A stretch of DNA of 53,507 bases from Bacteroidales bacterium. GTDB lineage: Bacteria > Bacteroidota > Bacteroidia > Bacteroidales > JAAYUG01. Of this stretch, positions 24,425-33,127 are shown piece after piece. Made by a program: the position numbers and the translations under genes. How positions within the stretch are numbered: position 1 is the stretch's first letter; each line of letters opens with the position of its first letter. Under the pieces are notes generated by a model, which saw only the letters and a list, made by a program, of their open reading frames with translations, was not told the DNA's origin and did no database searches. The stretch lies in contig JAAYUG010000121.1 of the NCBI GenBank assembly GCA_012517825.1, positions 1 through 53,507 on the forward strand, read 5' to 3'.

Positions 24425-25453
24425 ATGGACAAACATTACCTTACCAGCCGCGGGTCGTTTGAGCAGTTTCTGGTATCCTGTCTGAAGGACTATACGGTTT
24501 ATGCCCCTTTCCGCAGGCTTAACACGCTGGATTACGACAGGGTAAATACAGAAAATGTTCAGCACATCCTGCTGAATGAACCCTTGCCGGCCACGCCGCT
24601 AAAGACATTTTTTCTGCCCATCCGGAAGAATGTAACCATTGACATGAATGGTTCCCTCCCTTTGCTTATACTGGGCGTTCCGGCATGCGACCTTGCGGCG
24701 CTGGATCTGCTGGATGCCGTCTATCTGGATCCTGCCTTTCCTGATGATCTGTACAGAAAACAGAGGGAACAGGCCATTCTTATCGGAACTGACTGCCAGA
24801 GCCACAAGGAAAACTGCCATTGCACCATATATAATGTAAATCCTTTTCCTGAGCGAAACTGTGATCTTGTCCTGTCGGGCTACCGGAACAATGTTTTTAT
24901 CCGCGTGCTTTCCGAAAAGGGGCAGAAAGTGCTGAATGAAATGCGCTCGCGCATACCGGTGCAGGAAGCAAAGGACAGTGAAATAGAAGCCATCAAGCTG
25001 AAACGGATTTCGGTGAGGGATGATATCAACAGGCAAAACAAGGGATTACCTGATCTGAAAAAAACTTCCACCCTGATACAGCAATCGGAATACTGGCTGT
25101 GGAAGAAGTATGCTTCGACCTGCGTTGGCTGCGGAGCCTGTGCTGCAATATGTCCAACCTGCACCTGCTTTTTGCTGCTCGACCGTCCGGAGTTTGAAAA
25201 GGTCCGCCAGCTCGACACATGCCAGTATCCTGATTTTCAGCGGGTAGCTGCCGGAGAAGATCCTCTGGCCCCGCTTACCGTGCGCTTCCGCAACCGCTAT
25301 CTGTGCAAATATGTGTGGCGTCCTGAACGGTACAAGGTTTCTGCCTGCACAGGATGCGGACGCTGCATTGACGCCTGCCCGGGCAACATCAGCAAGAATG
25401 AACTGTTTACCGAACTCAATACCGGCGAAGTCAAAATATCTCAACATGCCTGA
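24425..25453 (+). CDS. Sulfhydrogenase beta-like iron-sulfur subunit
   Basis: This 342-residue protein resembles the beta (HydB) subunit of archaeal NAD(P)H-linked hydrogenases. The N-terminal two thirds is the HydB-type domain (LPLLILGVPACDLAALDLLD). The C-terminal third carries two [4Fe-4S] motifs, C-VGCGACAAICPTCTC near residues 238-253 and ACTGCGRCIDACPG near 312-325. It would pass electrons between the FAD/NAD(P) subunit encoded next and the hydrogenase. It is the first gene of a 17-gene run, and the next gene starts 8 bp before its stop. Confidence 0.85.
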   Translation: MDKHYLTSRGSFEQFLVSCLKDYTVYAPFRRLNTLDYDRVNTENVQHILLNEPLPATPLKTFFLPIRKNVTIDMNGSLPLLILGVPACDLAALDLLDAVYLDPAFPDDLYRKQREQAILIGTDCQSHKENCHCTIYNVNPFPERNCDLVLSGYRNNVFIRVLSEKGQKVLNEMRSRIPVQEAKDSEIEAIKLKRISVRDDINRQNKGLPDLKKTSTLIQQSEYWLWKKYASTCVGCGACAAICPTCTCFLLLDRPEFEKVRQLDTCQYPDFQRVAAGEDPLAPLTVRFRNRYLCKYVWRPERYKVSACTGCGRCIDACPGNISKNELFTELNTGEVKISQHA

Positions 25454-26270
25454 AACAAAGAACATATACCGGCCATTGAAAGCTACCCTGGAAACAGTGA
25501 TTGATGAGTCACCCCTCATCAAAACCCTTGTACTGAGGCCTGAAAGAGAGTTCAGCTTTGATACCGGCCAGTTTATTGAATTAACCCTGAATGGCTATGG
25601 GGAAGCTCCTTTTACCCCATCCTCCTCTCCTTTCATTAAAGACAAGCTGGAAGTAACCATCATGAAGGCCGGACATGTAACGGAAAAATTCCACCAGCTC
25701 ACACCCGGCGCTGTGCTCGGAATCCGAGGGCCCTATGGAAGAGGATACCCCGTATACAATATGTACGAAAAAGAAGTGGTCATTGTAGGAGGCGGATGCG
25801 GACTTGCCCCAATCCGCTCCCTTTTATACCACCTTATTGAATGGAAAGACCGGATAAAAAGGGTTGTCCTGTGCTATGGTTCAAAAACACCCGCCGATTG
25901 TATTTACAAGCCTTTATTCAAAGAACTGAATACCATTCCCAAATTTGAAGCCCACCGTGCCGTTAATGTAGCCGATGAAAACTGGGAAGAAACAGAAGGG
26001 GTGGTAACGGTGCTCCTTGATAAAGTAAAAATCAACGTCCCCGATTCGGTTGCTGTGGTATGCGGCCCTCCGGTAATGATGAAGTTTGCCACCCAGAAAC
26101 TGCTCAGCATGGGATTTCCCGAAGAAAGCATCTACCTGTCCATGGAAAAGAATATGTCCTGCGGTTTTGGAAAATGCGGGCATTGCATGATGGGCGAATT
26201 TTTTGTATGCAAAGACGGACCGGTATTCAGTTACGACGAAATAAAGCATATACCCGATATATGGAGATAA
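25446..26270 (+). CDS. Sulfhydrogenase gamma-like FAD/NAD(P)-binding reductase
   Basis: This 274-residue ferredoxin-NAD(P) reductase-fold protein starts at the ATG at 25446, inside the end of the previous gene. FAD-binding and NAD-binding halves are visible: VIVGGGCGLAPIRSLLYHLI near residue 114 is the nucleotide loop, VAVVCGPPVMMKFA follows, and the C-terminal cysteine cluster CGFGKCGHCMMGEFFVC is a [2Fe-2S] site. It likely couples NAD(P)H to the beta subunit. This is the diaphorase module that most Mbh complexes lack. Confidence 0.86.
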   Translation: MPETKNIYRPLKATLETVIDESPLIKTLVLRPEREFSFDTGQFIELTLNGYGEAPFTPSSSPFIKDKLEVTIMKAGHVTEKFHQLTPGAVLGIRGPYGRGYPVYNMYEKEVVIVGGGCGLAPIRSLLYHLIEWKDRIKRVVLCYGSKTPADCIYKPLFKELNTIPKFEAHRAVNVADENWEETEGVVTVLLDKVKINVPDSVAVVCGPPVMMKFATQKLLSMGFPEESIYLSMEKNMSCGFGKCGHCMMGEFFVCKDGPVFSYDEIKHIPDIWR

Positions 26271-26282
26271 GAACGATTCCGT

Positions 26283-26786
26283 ATGGCCGATAAACTCATC
26301 ATCGATCTCGAAAAATGCCGTACATGCACCGAATGCAGTGCAGGAAATTCCTGGCTGGGAAGACCATTTTTCGCAACGGTTAAACGAATACGGGAACTGG
26401 CCGTTTTTCAGTTTACCTGCCGCCGTTGCGAAAGTGCACCCTGCATTGACGTATGTCCGGTGGAAGCTCTTGCCAAAGGACCCGACGGAGTTGTAACCCG
26501 CTCCCTGGCACTTTGTGTGGCCTGCAAATCGTGTGTTGCAGTATGTCCTTTCGGCACCCTGATGAACGATTTTTTTGACTACCGAATGGTGTATGCCGAT
26601 TACTATTACCCTGAACGCCGGGAAGAAAGGGAACGCCTGGTTGCTTCATGCCCCCGGCAGGCTCTTTCCTTTGGAGGGGAACAAGCCGATCCGAAGAAAA
26701 ACCTCTGGCCCCTGGGTGAGCACATTCTCATCAGGGAATACAGCTGGGAAAAATTAAAAGAAGAACCGGAAGTGGAACCGAAATAG
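26283..26786 (+). CDS. HycB/HydN-like 4Fe-4S electron-transfer protein
   Basis: This 167-residue protein has cysteine motifs CRTCTEC, CRRCESAPCIDVCP and CVACKSCVAVCP, the pattern of HycB-type polyferredoxins, here with three recognisable cluster sites and a partial fourth (ASCPRQ). It probably forms an electron wire between the diaphorase subunits and the membrane hydrogenase. It starts 12 bp after the reductase gene. Confidence 0.82.
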   Translation: MADKLIIDLEKCRTCTECSAGNSWLGRPFFATVKRIRELAVFQFTCRRCESAPCIDVCPVEALAKGPDGVVTRSLALCVACKSCVAVCPFGTLMNDFFDYRMVYADYYYPERREERERLVASCPRQALSFGGEQADPKKNLWPLGEHILIREYSWEKLKEEPEVEPK

Positions 26787-26795
26787 GCACAAGCT

Positions 26796-27725
26796 ATGGC
26801 AAACTATTTGTTTTATTTTCTGATTTTTCCGGGTTTTCTTTTCGCGGCCGCCGGCGGCGGAATCCTTTCGTGGTTTGACAGGAAAATAACTGCCCGGGTT
26901 CAGTTCAGAAAGGGGCCTCCGTTTCTGCAGCCTTTTTATGATGTTCTCAAACTGTTGGGAAAAGAAACGCTGGTACCGCGGAACAGTGCAAAAATTCCCT
27001 TTCTGTATGCACCGGTATTTGCCCTCACGGGAGCAACCCTTGCCGCGGTGTTCATTCTGCTTCCCTCTTTTGGCATAACCTCCGGCTTCAGGGGCGATCT
27101 GATCGTCATTTACTATTTCCTGACCGTACCATCCATTTCATGGATCATCGGGGCCATGGCAACCGGAAATCCACTGGCGATAACAGGCGCCTCACGCGAA
27201 ATGAAACTTATCCTGAGCTATGAACTGGCCTTTTTACTGATTCTCGCAGCCATCATTTACAAATCCGGAATGACCCTGAACCTGGCTGATATTATTGATT
27301 ATCAGAAGCAAAACGGAGCTCTGGCCGGTTCCCTGTCGGGCATTCTGTTGCTTATTGCCTTCATTTTCTGCATTCAGGCAAAACTGGGGCTGGTTCCCTT
27401 CGATATGGCGGAGGCGGAAACGGAAATCACCGCCGGCATGTACATCGAATACTCCGGATTTTCCTATGCCCTGGTCAAACTGACGAGGTACATCCTGTTG
27501 TTCATTTTGCCATCATTCCTGGTTGTTCTCTTTCTGGGCGGATTTCAATGGAGCGGGACAGGCATTGTTTGGTCAGTACTGAAGCTTCTGGCTGTGGTAC
27601 TTGTGCTCACACTGATACGGAACACAAACCCCCGTCTGAAACTTGGGCAGGCCATGCGGTTCTTCTTTGTTGGCATGAATCTTTTGGTGATTGCAGCTTT
27701 TGTTTTATCGCTTTACGGACTTTAA
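26796..27725 (+). CDS. Group 4 hydrogenase membrane subunit, NuoH/HyfC/MbhM type
   Basis: This 309-residue protein has about eight hydrophobic segments. The NuoH-family signature is seen in FDRKITARVQFRKGPPFLQP (the loop that meets the quinone-like cavity) and in LVPFDMAEAETEITAGMYIE. It is the membrane anchor that links the hydrogenase arm to the ion-pumping arm. Gene order fits Mbh and Ech clusters. Confidence 0.92.
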   Translation: MANYLFYFLIFPGFLFAAAGGGILSWFDRKITARVQFRKGPPFLQPFYDVLKLLGKETLVPRNSAKIPFLYAPVFALTGATLAAVFILLPSFGITSGFRGDLIVIYYFLTVPSISWIIGAMATGNPLAITGASREMKLILSYELAFLLILAAIIYKSGMTLNLADIIDYQKQNGALAGSLSGILLLIAFIFCIQAKLGLVPFDMAEAETEITAGMYIEYSGFSYALVKLTRYILLFILPSFLVVLFLGGFQWSGTGIVWSVLKLLAVVLVLTLIRNTNPRLKLGQAMRFFFVGMNLLVIAAFVLSLYGL

Positions 27726-27737
27726 ATTCAGTGTATT

Positions 27738-28157
27738 GTGGGAGTAAAAGATTATTGCTTTAAAAAATCACTGTGGGTCTTCCATTTCGGAGGAGCCTCA
27801 TGCAACAACTGTGACATTGAAATACTGGATTGCCTCACGCCACGGTATGATATTGAACGTTTCGGGATACAACTGGTGGGCAGCATCAAGCATGCCGATG
27901 TACTGCTGGTTTCAGGCTCCATTAACCGGAAATGCAGGGATAGGTTGCTGGAGGTTTACCATCAGGCCCCAAAACCCATCGTGGTGGTTGCCTTTGGTGC
28001 CTGCGGATGCAGCGGAGGGGTTTTTGCCGACGGAAATCCGTTTAACGGCCCGGTAGACCAGATCATTCCCGTTGATGTGTACATTCCCGGTTGTCCGCCG
28101 AAACCGGAAGCAATCATAGCCGGAATTGCCAAATTAATAAACAAAAAGGCCGGATGA
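27738..28157 (+). CDS. [NiFe] hydrogenase small subunit, NuoB/MbhJ type
   Basis: This 139-residue protein starts with GTG, since no in-frame ATG exists nearby. It has C22-x2-C25 (GASCNNCDIEILD), C89 in FGACGCSGG and C119 in IPGCPPKPEAI, the four ligands of the proximal [4Fe-4S] cluster in NuoB-type small subunits. It therefore binds the cluster nearest the NiFe site. It lies 1 bp upstream of the NuoC-like gene. Confidence 0.95.
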   Translation: MGVKDYCFKKSLWVFHFGGASCNNCDIEILDCLTPRYDIERFGIQLVGSIKHADVLLVSGSINRKCRDRLLEVYHQAPKPIVVVAFGACGCSGGVFADGNPFNGPVDQIIPVDVYIPGCPPKPEAIIAGIAKLINKKAG

Positions 28158-28158
28158 T

Positions 28159-28680
28159 ATGATCAAGCAAATGGAAGAAATATTCAGGACAGAATTCTCT
28201 ACCGATGTTCTGGAAACGACGGTTCTGAATCATAAACGCATGGTAGTAAAGATCCGTCCTGCCGCCCTGCTCGAGATCGTCAATTTTCTTACGGAAGACC
28301 GGCGGTACAGGTTTATCATTGCCAGCGGCGTATCGCATCCTGAGCATTTTGAGATTCTTTACCATCTGAGTGATGATACCAAAGGATATATTCTGAGCAT
28401 TCAGGTAGAACTCCCGGCCGAAAAACCCGAGATTGAATCCCTGGCGAACCTGGTTCCGGCCGCTAACTGGATTGAACGGGAAATCCATGATCTCTTCGGA
28501 ATTACCTTCCTGAACCATCCGAACATGGTCCCGCTGATAGCCAGCGGAAACTGGGGGCCGGATGAACATCCCTACGCTACGCAAGGGCGAAGAGGAATTG
28601 TTGCCGGAAGTGCCGCTGAGGGTTCATCATCCGGTCAGAAAGAAAATTCGCGCCTGCGGAATATCAACAAAGATTTATAA
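28159..28680 (+). CDS. Hydrogenase subunit, NuoC/MbhK type
   Basis: This 173-residue soluble protein corresponds to the 30-kDa NuoC subunit. The family motif is ANWIEREIHDLFGITFLNHP (about residues 95-114). The tail after residue 130 is glycine/serine-rich and not conserved. It docks on the large subunit, whose ATG at 28688 lies 8 bp after the stop. Confidence 0.9.
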   Translation: MIKQMEEIFRTEFSTDVLETTVLNHKRMVVKIRPAALLEIVNFLTEDRRYRFIIASGVSHPEHFEILYHLSDDTKGYILSIQVELPAEKPEIESLANLVPAANWIEREIHDLFGITFLNHPNMVPLIASGNWGPDEHPYATQGRRGIVAGSAAEGSSSGQKENSRLRNINKDL

Positions 28681-28687
28681 ACAGACT

Positions 28688-29917
28688 ATGAGCAGACGAA
28701 CCATCATACCCATCGGTCCCTACCATCCGCTTCAGGAAGAACCGGAACTGTTCAAACTGTTCTGCGAAGGGGAAACCGTTGTTGATATTGAATTCGAGAC
28801 AGGTTATAACCACCGGGGAATTGAAAAAATAAACGAAAAGAAGACCTTCGATCAGGTGTTTTTTGTGGTGGAACGCATTTGCGGCATCTGCTCCACCTCG
28901 CATCCCTTTGCTTATGCCAATGCAATGGAAGAAATAGCCGGGATTGAGATACCTGACCGGGCAAAATACATACGCAGTATCATTGGTGAACTGGAACGCA
29001 TCCACAGCCATCTGCTCTGGGTCGGCCTTGCCGGGCATTTTCTCGGATACAACACGGTTTACATGTGGTCATGGAAATACCGGGAATCGGTACTGGACAT
29101 TTTCGAGATGATTACCGGAAACAGAAACAACTATGCCATGTTCAAGATCGGCGGGGTACGAAGGGATATTCCCAACGCCATGATTCCTGAAATACGGAAG
29201 ATGCTCGACAGTCTGAAACCCAAAATTGGCCTGCTGACCGGTGCTGTGATGGATGACCCGGTGATCCACGCAAGGACAAAAGGTGTGGGAGTGCTGACTC
29301 CCGAAGTAATCAGAAAATACGGAGCTGTTGGCCCTACAGCCAGAGCCTCCGGCATAGCCATTGATGTGCGAAGGGATGACCCGTATGCAGCCTATGGCAT
29401 GGTAAACTGGAAGGTCATTACCGCCGATGAAGGAGACGTGTTTGCCAAAGCGAAAGTACGCCTGCTCGAAATGGTGGAATCGGTTTCCATCATTGAACAA
29501 TGCCTTACCGGCCTTGAAAAGACCAAAGAAGGCGATATTGAAACGGTGGTCAGGGAAATTCCGCCCGGAATGGGCTTTGGAAGAGCAGAAGCTCCAAGAG
29601 GCGAAGTATTTCATTTTGTCCGGTCGGATGGATCCAATATGCCGGTGCGGCACAAGATCCGTGCCCCCAGCTATGTAAACATTGCCACTTTCAGAGAATC
29701 GTGCATTGGCCAGACCATCTCGGATGCCACCATTATCCTGGCGGCCGTTGATCCCTGCTATTGCTGTACCGAACGGCTTACTGCCGCCTACCAGACGGTG
29801 GCGGATATGCGGCGGCTCGATGGAATGGAACTTATCCGCCTTTCGCACGAAAAAACAAGAAAAATCATAAGCGAACTCGACAATTCCGGTTCGTTGCAAA
29901 AGAATAACGAGGTATGA
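28688..29917 (+). CDS. [NiFe] hydrogenase large subunit, NuoD/MbhL/EchE type
   Basis: The MSRRTIIPIGPYHP start at 28688 gives 409 residues. Both NiFe ligand motifs are intact: L1 R63-I-C65-G-I-C68 and L2 D355-P-C357-Y-C-C360, with T-E-R after. It is therefore a catalytic hydrogenase and not a NuoD-like relic. Residues between are NuoD-like (RSIIGELERIHSHLLWVGL). A C-terminal extension of about 45 residues follows L2, and a maturation protease is encoded at 36365. The 3' end overlaps the next ATG. Confidence 0.96.
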   Translation: MSRRTIIPIGPYHPLQEEPELFKLFCEGETVVDIEFETGYNHRGIEKINEKKTFDQVFFVVERICGICSTSHPFAYANAMEEIAGIEIPDRAKYIRSIIGELERIHSHLLWVGLAGHFLGYNTVYMWSWKYRESVLDIFEMITGNRNNYAMFKIGGVRRDIPNAMIPEIRKMLDSLKPKIGLLTGAVMDDPVIHARTKGVGVLTPEVIRKYGAVGPTARASGIAIDVRRDDPYAAYGMVNWKVITADEGDVFAKAKVRLLEMVESVSIIEQCLTGLEKTKEGDIETVVREIPPGMGFGRAEAPRGEVFHFVRSDGSNMPVRHKIRAPSYVNIATFRESCIGQTISDATIILAAVDPCYCCTERLTAAYQTVADMRRLDGMELIRLSHEKTRKIISELDNSGSLQKNNEV

Positions 29918-31776
29918 ATGCACCGGGCTACATTATTACTGTTCCAATTGTTGCAGGAATAATCCTGCTGTGTTTGCCTGCCAGGTTCATCCGGTTTAAA
30001 GCCTGGACGGCAATGGCGGTAAGCCTTTTTGCCATAACCATGGCATTTCTTGCAAGTTCGCAAGAAAAGGGACAGGTATGGATGATGCCCTTTCTCAAAG
30101 ATTATATTTCTGATGAAGGCCCCGGCAAACTGGTAAAATCCTTCCTTCAGCTCACTGTCCTTCGGCTTGATGCCATCAGCATCTGGATGGTGGTTCTGGC
30201 AGCGTTCTATGCATGGATTGTTTCGGTTTATACCCTGTCGGTGAGAAGTGTTGACGAACCGGTGCGCAATTTTCACGGATATGTACTGCTCACCCTTGGA
30301 TTTACAGAAGGTGCTTTGCTGAGCAATCATCTGCTCTTTTTCCTGTTTTGCTGGGGCATACTCGGGTTGACCCTCTTTATGCTGATCAGGGGTAACAACG
30401 ACGGGCAGGCGGCCGCCGCAAAGAAATCGCTAATTATGATCGGAGCCTCCGATAGTCTGATGATCCTTGGTATAGCTTTACTCTATCTTCTTCAGCCCTC
30501 GGTCAGCATGTCGGCAGTGCATATCCCGGCCGACTCGCCGCTGGCTCTGAGCGCCTTCCTCTGCCTTCTGGCAGGAAGTTTGACCAAAGCCGGTGCTTTC
30601 CCGTTCCATACCTGGGTGCCTGATTTTGCCGAAACCGGACCGGCTGCCTCTTCTGCCTTTCTTCCGGCCTCACTCGACAAACTGCTGGGAATTTATTTTC
30701 TCAGCCGGTTATGCCTCGAAATGTTTGTTCTCAATCAATGGCTGATACTGCTTGTAATTCTGCTGGGCAGTATTTCAATCATAGCCGGGGTAATGATGGC
30801 CCTGGCTCAGCATCAATTCAAAAAACTTCTTGGATACCATGCCGTTTCCCAGGTAGGATACATGGTACTGGGGATAGGAATCGGAACCCCCATTGCGATT
30901 GCAGGAGGATTGTTCCATCTGTTCAACAATACCCTTTACAAAAGTGGATTGTTTCTTGCCGCCGGAAATGTGGAGAACAAAACAGGAAAGAACGACCTGA
31001 ACGATCTGGGAGGGCTTGCAGGCAATATGCTGGTAACCTTTGCTTCAGCGCTCATCTTTGCTTTTGCTATTTCCGGTGTCCCGCCTCTGAACGGATTTGC
31101 CTCCAAGTGGCTGATCTATCAGGGAGTTGTGGAATTCGGGCACCAGGGCAATGCTGTGAGCCAGCTCTGGCCTCTATGGCTTGGAATGGCTGTTCTGGGT
31201 TCTGCCCTCACTCTGGCCAGCTTTATCAAATTTCTTACCGGCATTTTCCTTGGTGCCAGGAAGGAAGAACTTGCTTCGATCAGGGAAAGCAATGGATTCA
31301 GGTGCACACCCCTTGTCATCCTTGCCCTGCTTTGCCTGGCTGCGGGAATACTTGCCAGCCGGTTTGTGATCCCCGGTATGATCATGCCATTGTATCAGAA
31401 ATTTGAATTTGTCGGATTCTGGAACTCCGAACTGATTTCCGCTCTGGTGATACTTTCCATTGTACTGGGATTTCTTTTCTATGCCCTGCACAAACTGGTG
31501 AAGATCCGCATTGCCGAAAGCTTCACCGGGGGAGAACCCAAAAAGGCAGAGAATCCTGTGGTGGTTGGCGATTTTTATCTGAACATCAGCCGGGCCCCGT
31601 TTTTTGAAATCATTTACCGCATGGCCGAAAAGAAATGGTTCGACATCTATGCCTGGGGAAAGGAACTGGTTCTGGCCACCGGGAAAGGACTCAGCATCCT
31701 GCATACCGGACTGCTTCCGCTTTACGTATTATGGGCGGCGGCAGGACTGATCATCTTACTCCTTGTATTTCTCTAA
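29914..31776 (+). CDS. Hydrogenase ion-pump subunit, NuoL/NuoN/HyfB type
   Basis: This 620-residue polytopic protein has about 15 hydrophobic segments. The antiporter signature is seen near residue 230 (LTKAGAFPFHTWVPDFAETG) and around HQFKKLLGYHAVSQVGYMVL, with LYKSGLFLAAGNVEN after. The lysine in SLTKAG and the histidine in HTWVP are the expected channel residues. It is an extra antiporter-like subunit in addition to the MnhD-type one at 33128. The start overlaps the large-subunit stop by 4 bp. Confidence 0.9.
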   Translation: MNAPGYIITVPIVAGIILLCLPARFIRFKAWTAMAVSLFAITMAFLASSQEKGQVWMMPFLKDYISDEGPGKLVKSFLQLTVLRLDAISIWMVVLAAFYAWIVSVYTLSVRSVDEPVRNFHGYVLLTLGFTEGALLSNHLLFFLFCWGILGLTLFMLIRGNNDGQAAAAKKSLIMIGASDSLMILGIALLYLLQPSVSMSAVHIPADSPLALSAFLCLLAGSLTKAGAFPFHTWVPDFAETGPAASSAFLPASLDKLLGIYFLSRLCLEMFVLNQWLILLVILLGSISIIAGVMMALAQHQFKKLLGYHAVSQVGYMVLGIGIGTPIAIAGGLFHLFNNTLYKSGLFLAAGNVENKTGKNDLNDLGGLAGNMLVTFASALIFAFAISGVPPLNGFASKWLIYQGVVEFGHQGNAVSQLWPLWLGMAVLGSALTLASFIKFLTGIFLGARKEELASIRESNGFRCTPLVILALLCLAAGILASRFVIPGMIMPLYQKFEFVGFWNSELISALVILSIVLGFLFYALHKLVKIRIAESFTGGEPKKAENPVVVGDFYLNISRAPFFEIIYRMAEKKWFDIYAWGKELVLATGKGLSILHTGLLPLYVLWAAAGLIILLLVFL

Positions 31777-31789
31777 ACGTCTTTGAAGT

Positions 31790-32356
31790 ATGGAAACTGC
31801 CCTGTTGTTTATTCTCATCATCATGCTGGCCGGTGCATTGTATGCCCTGTATGCGAAAGATCTGCTGTCGGCAGTGGTTTCGTACGGGATTGTAGGCTTT
31901 GCGCTTGTCATTGCCTTTTTGCTGCTCCAGGCTCCCGACCTTGCCATTGTACAGGTAGTGGTTGAGACGATATCGCTGGTCATCATGATTTCCGTGCTCA
32001 TTATTTCCACCCGGGAAGATTTGCAGGAAACACCCGTGGCAAAAATCAAGGGAGCATCGTATGTTCACCTCAGGCACATGGTATATGTAGCTGCAGCTCT
32101 GGTCATAACAGGATTGTTTCTGTATTTCTTCGTTGTATCAACTTCTATGCTTCCCGTCTTTGGCGAGCATCACACCAGGATGGCTACCGAGTACATTCAA
32201 CATGGTGCAGAAAAAACCGGAGCCATCAACCTGGTTACCGGAATTGTTTTCGATTTCAGAGGGTATGACACCCTGGGGGAAGCAACGGTTTTATTTACGG
32301 CAGTAATAGGTGTTCTGGCCATGCTGCGGCTGACCGGTAAAAAAGAAGGACTATGA
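31790..32356 (+). CDS. MbhD/MbhE-type Mrp subunit (apparent fusion)
   Basis: This 188-residue membrane protein. The first half has MnhA-C-terminal/DUF4040 features ([40 protein letters not shown]). The second half has the MbhE-type stretch [20 protein letters not shown]. In Pyrococcus Mbh these are separate genes, but here one ORF covers both. It overlaps the next gene by 4 bp (ATGA). Confidence 0.85.
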   Translation: METALLFILIIMLAGALYALYAKDLLSAVVSYGIVGFALVIAFLLLQAPDLAIVQVVVETISLVIMISVLIISTREDLQETPVAKIKGASYVHLRHMVYVAAALVITGLFLYFFVVSTSMLPVFGEHHTRMATEYIQHGAEKTGAINLVTGIVFDFRGYDTLGEATVLFTAVIGVLAMLRLTGKKEGL

Positions 32357-32784
32357 ACGGCATGTCATTGATTGTTAAAAAAGTAACCCAGCTGATGGCA
32401 GGAATTATTTTCCTGTACGGGGTTTATATTATGCTGCATGGACATCTCACTCCGGGAGGCGGATTTGCCGGAGGAACCATAGTTGCAGGATCCTTTATTC
32501 TGCTCATAGTAGCCAACGGAATCAGGGTATTTGGCCTGCACCGTGAAGAACAGCTTTCCTCGGCTGCAGAAAGCATTGCCATTCTTGTCTTTCTGCTCCT
32601 GGCCACAGCCGGAATGCTGATGGGGGCAATGTGGTTCTTCCGGAATTACCTGCCCCACGGCACACCCGGAAACATTGCAAGTGCCGGTGTGATACCCATT
32701 TATAACCTGGTTGTGGGTACCGAAGTGGCTGCTGCCTTGCTCACAATATTTCTCGGATTCGTCATTTTTAAAGCGGAGGACTGA
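32353..32784 (+). CDS. MnhB-type Mrp antiporter subunit
   Basis: This 143-residue membrane protein. The MnhB motif is [20 protein letters not shown] (about residues 28-47), followed by two more hydrophobic segments. It belongs to the small-subunit group that forms the Mrp Na+/H+ antiporter module alongside MnhC to MnhG encoded next. Confidence 0.92.
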   Translation: MNGMSLIVKKVTQLMAGIIFLYGVYIMLHGHLTPGGGFAGGTIVAGSFILLIVANGIRVFGLHREEQLSSAAESIAILVFLLLATAGMLMGAMWFFRNYLPHGTPGNIASAGVIPIYNLVVGTEVAAALLTIFLGFVIFKAED

Positions 32785-32785
32785 T

Positions 32786-33127
32786 ATGGTGCTGTTTGTC
32801 ATGTGTTTTCTTCTGTTCCTGGTTGGGTTGTACGGAGTTCTAACCCGGCGCAACCTTATTAAAATCATCATTGCGCTTTCCATAATGGAATACAGCCTCA
32901 ACCTGTTTTTTATATTGATTGGCTATGTAAAGGGAGGAGAAATTCCCATTCTGAAGAAGGCCGGAACGGTGCCGGCAGTTGTGGTTGATCCCCTGCCCCA
33001 GGCCATGATCCTGACGGCCATCGTCATCGGCCTGGCCACTACCGCTCTTCTGCTGGCAATTGCCATCCGGCTGTACAGAAAGTATAAAACGTTTGATGTT
33101 TCCGGTATCAATGCACTAAAAGGATAA
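32786..33127 (+). CDS. MnhC/NuoK-type subunit
   Basis: This 113-residue protein starts at the ATG at 32786, one base after the MnhB stop. Three helices, with the NuoK-like GLYGVLTRRNLIKIIIALSI and a PQAMILTAIVIGLATTALLL segment near residues 70-89. It is the NuoK-like subunit that sits between the antiporter subunits. Confidence 0.92.
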   Translation: MVLFVMCFLLFLVGLYGVLTRRNLIKIIIALSIMEYSLNLFFILIGYVKGGEIPILKKAGTVPAVVVDPLPQAMILTAIVIGLATTALLLAIAIRLYRKYKTFDVSGINALKG

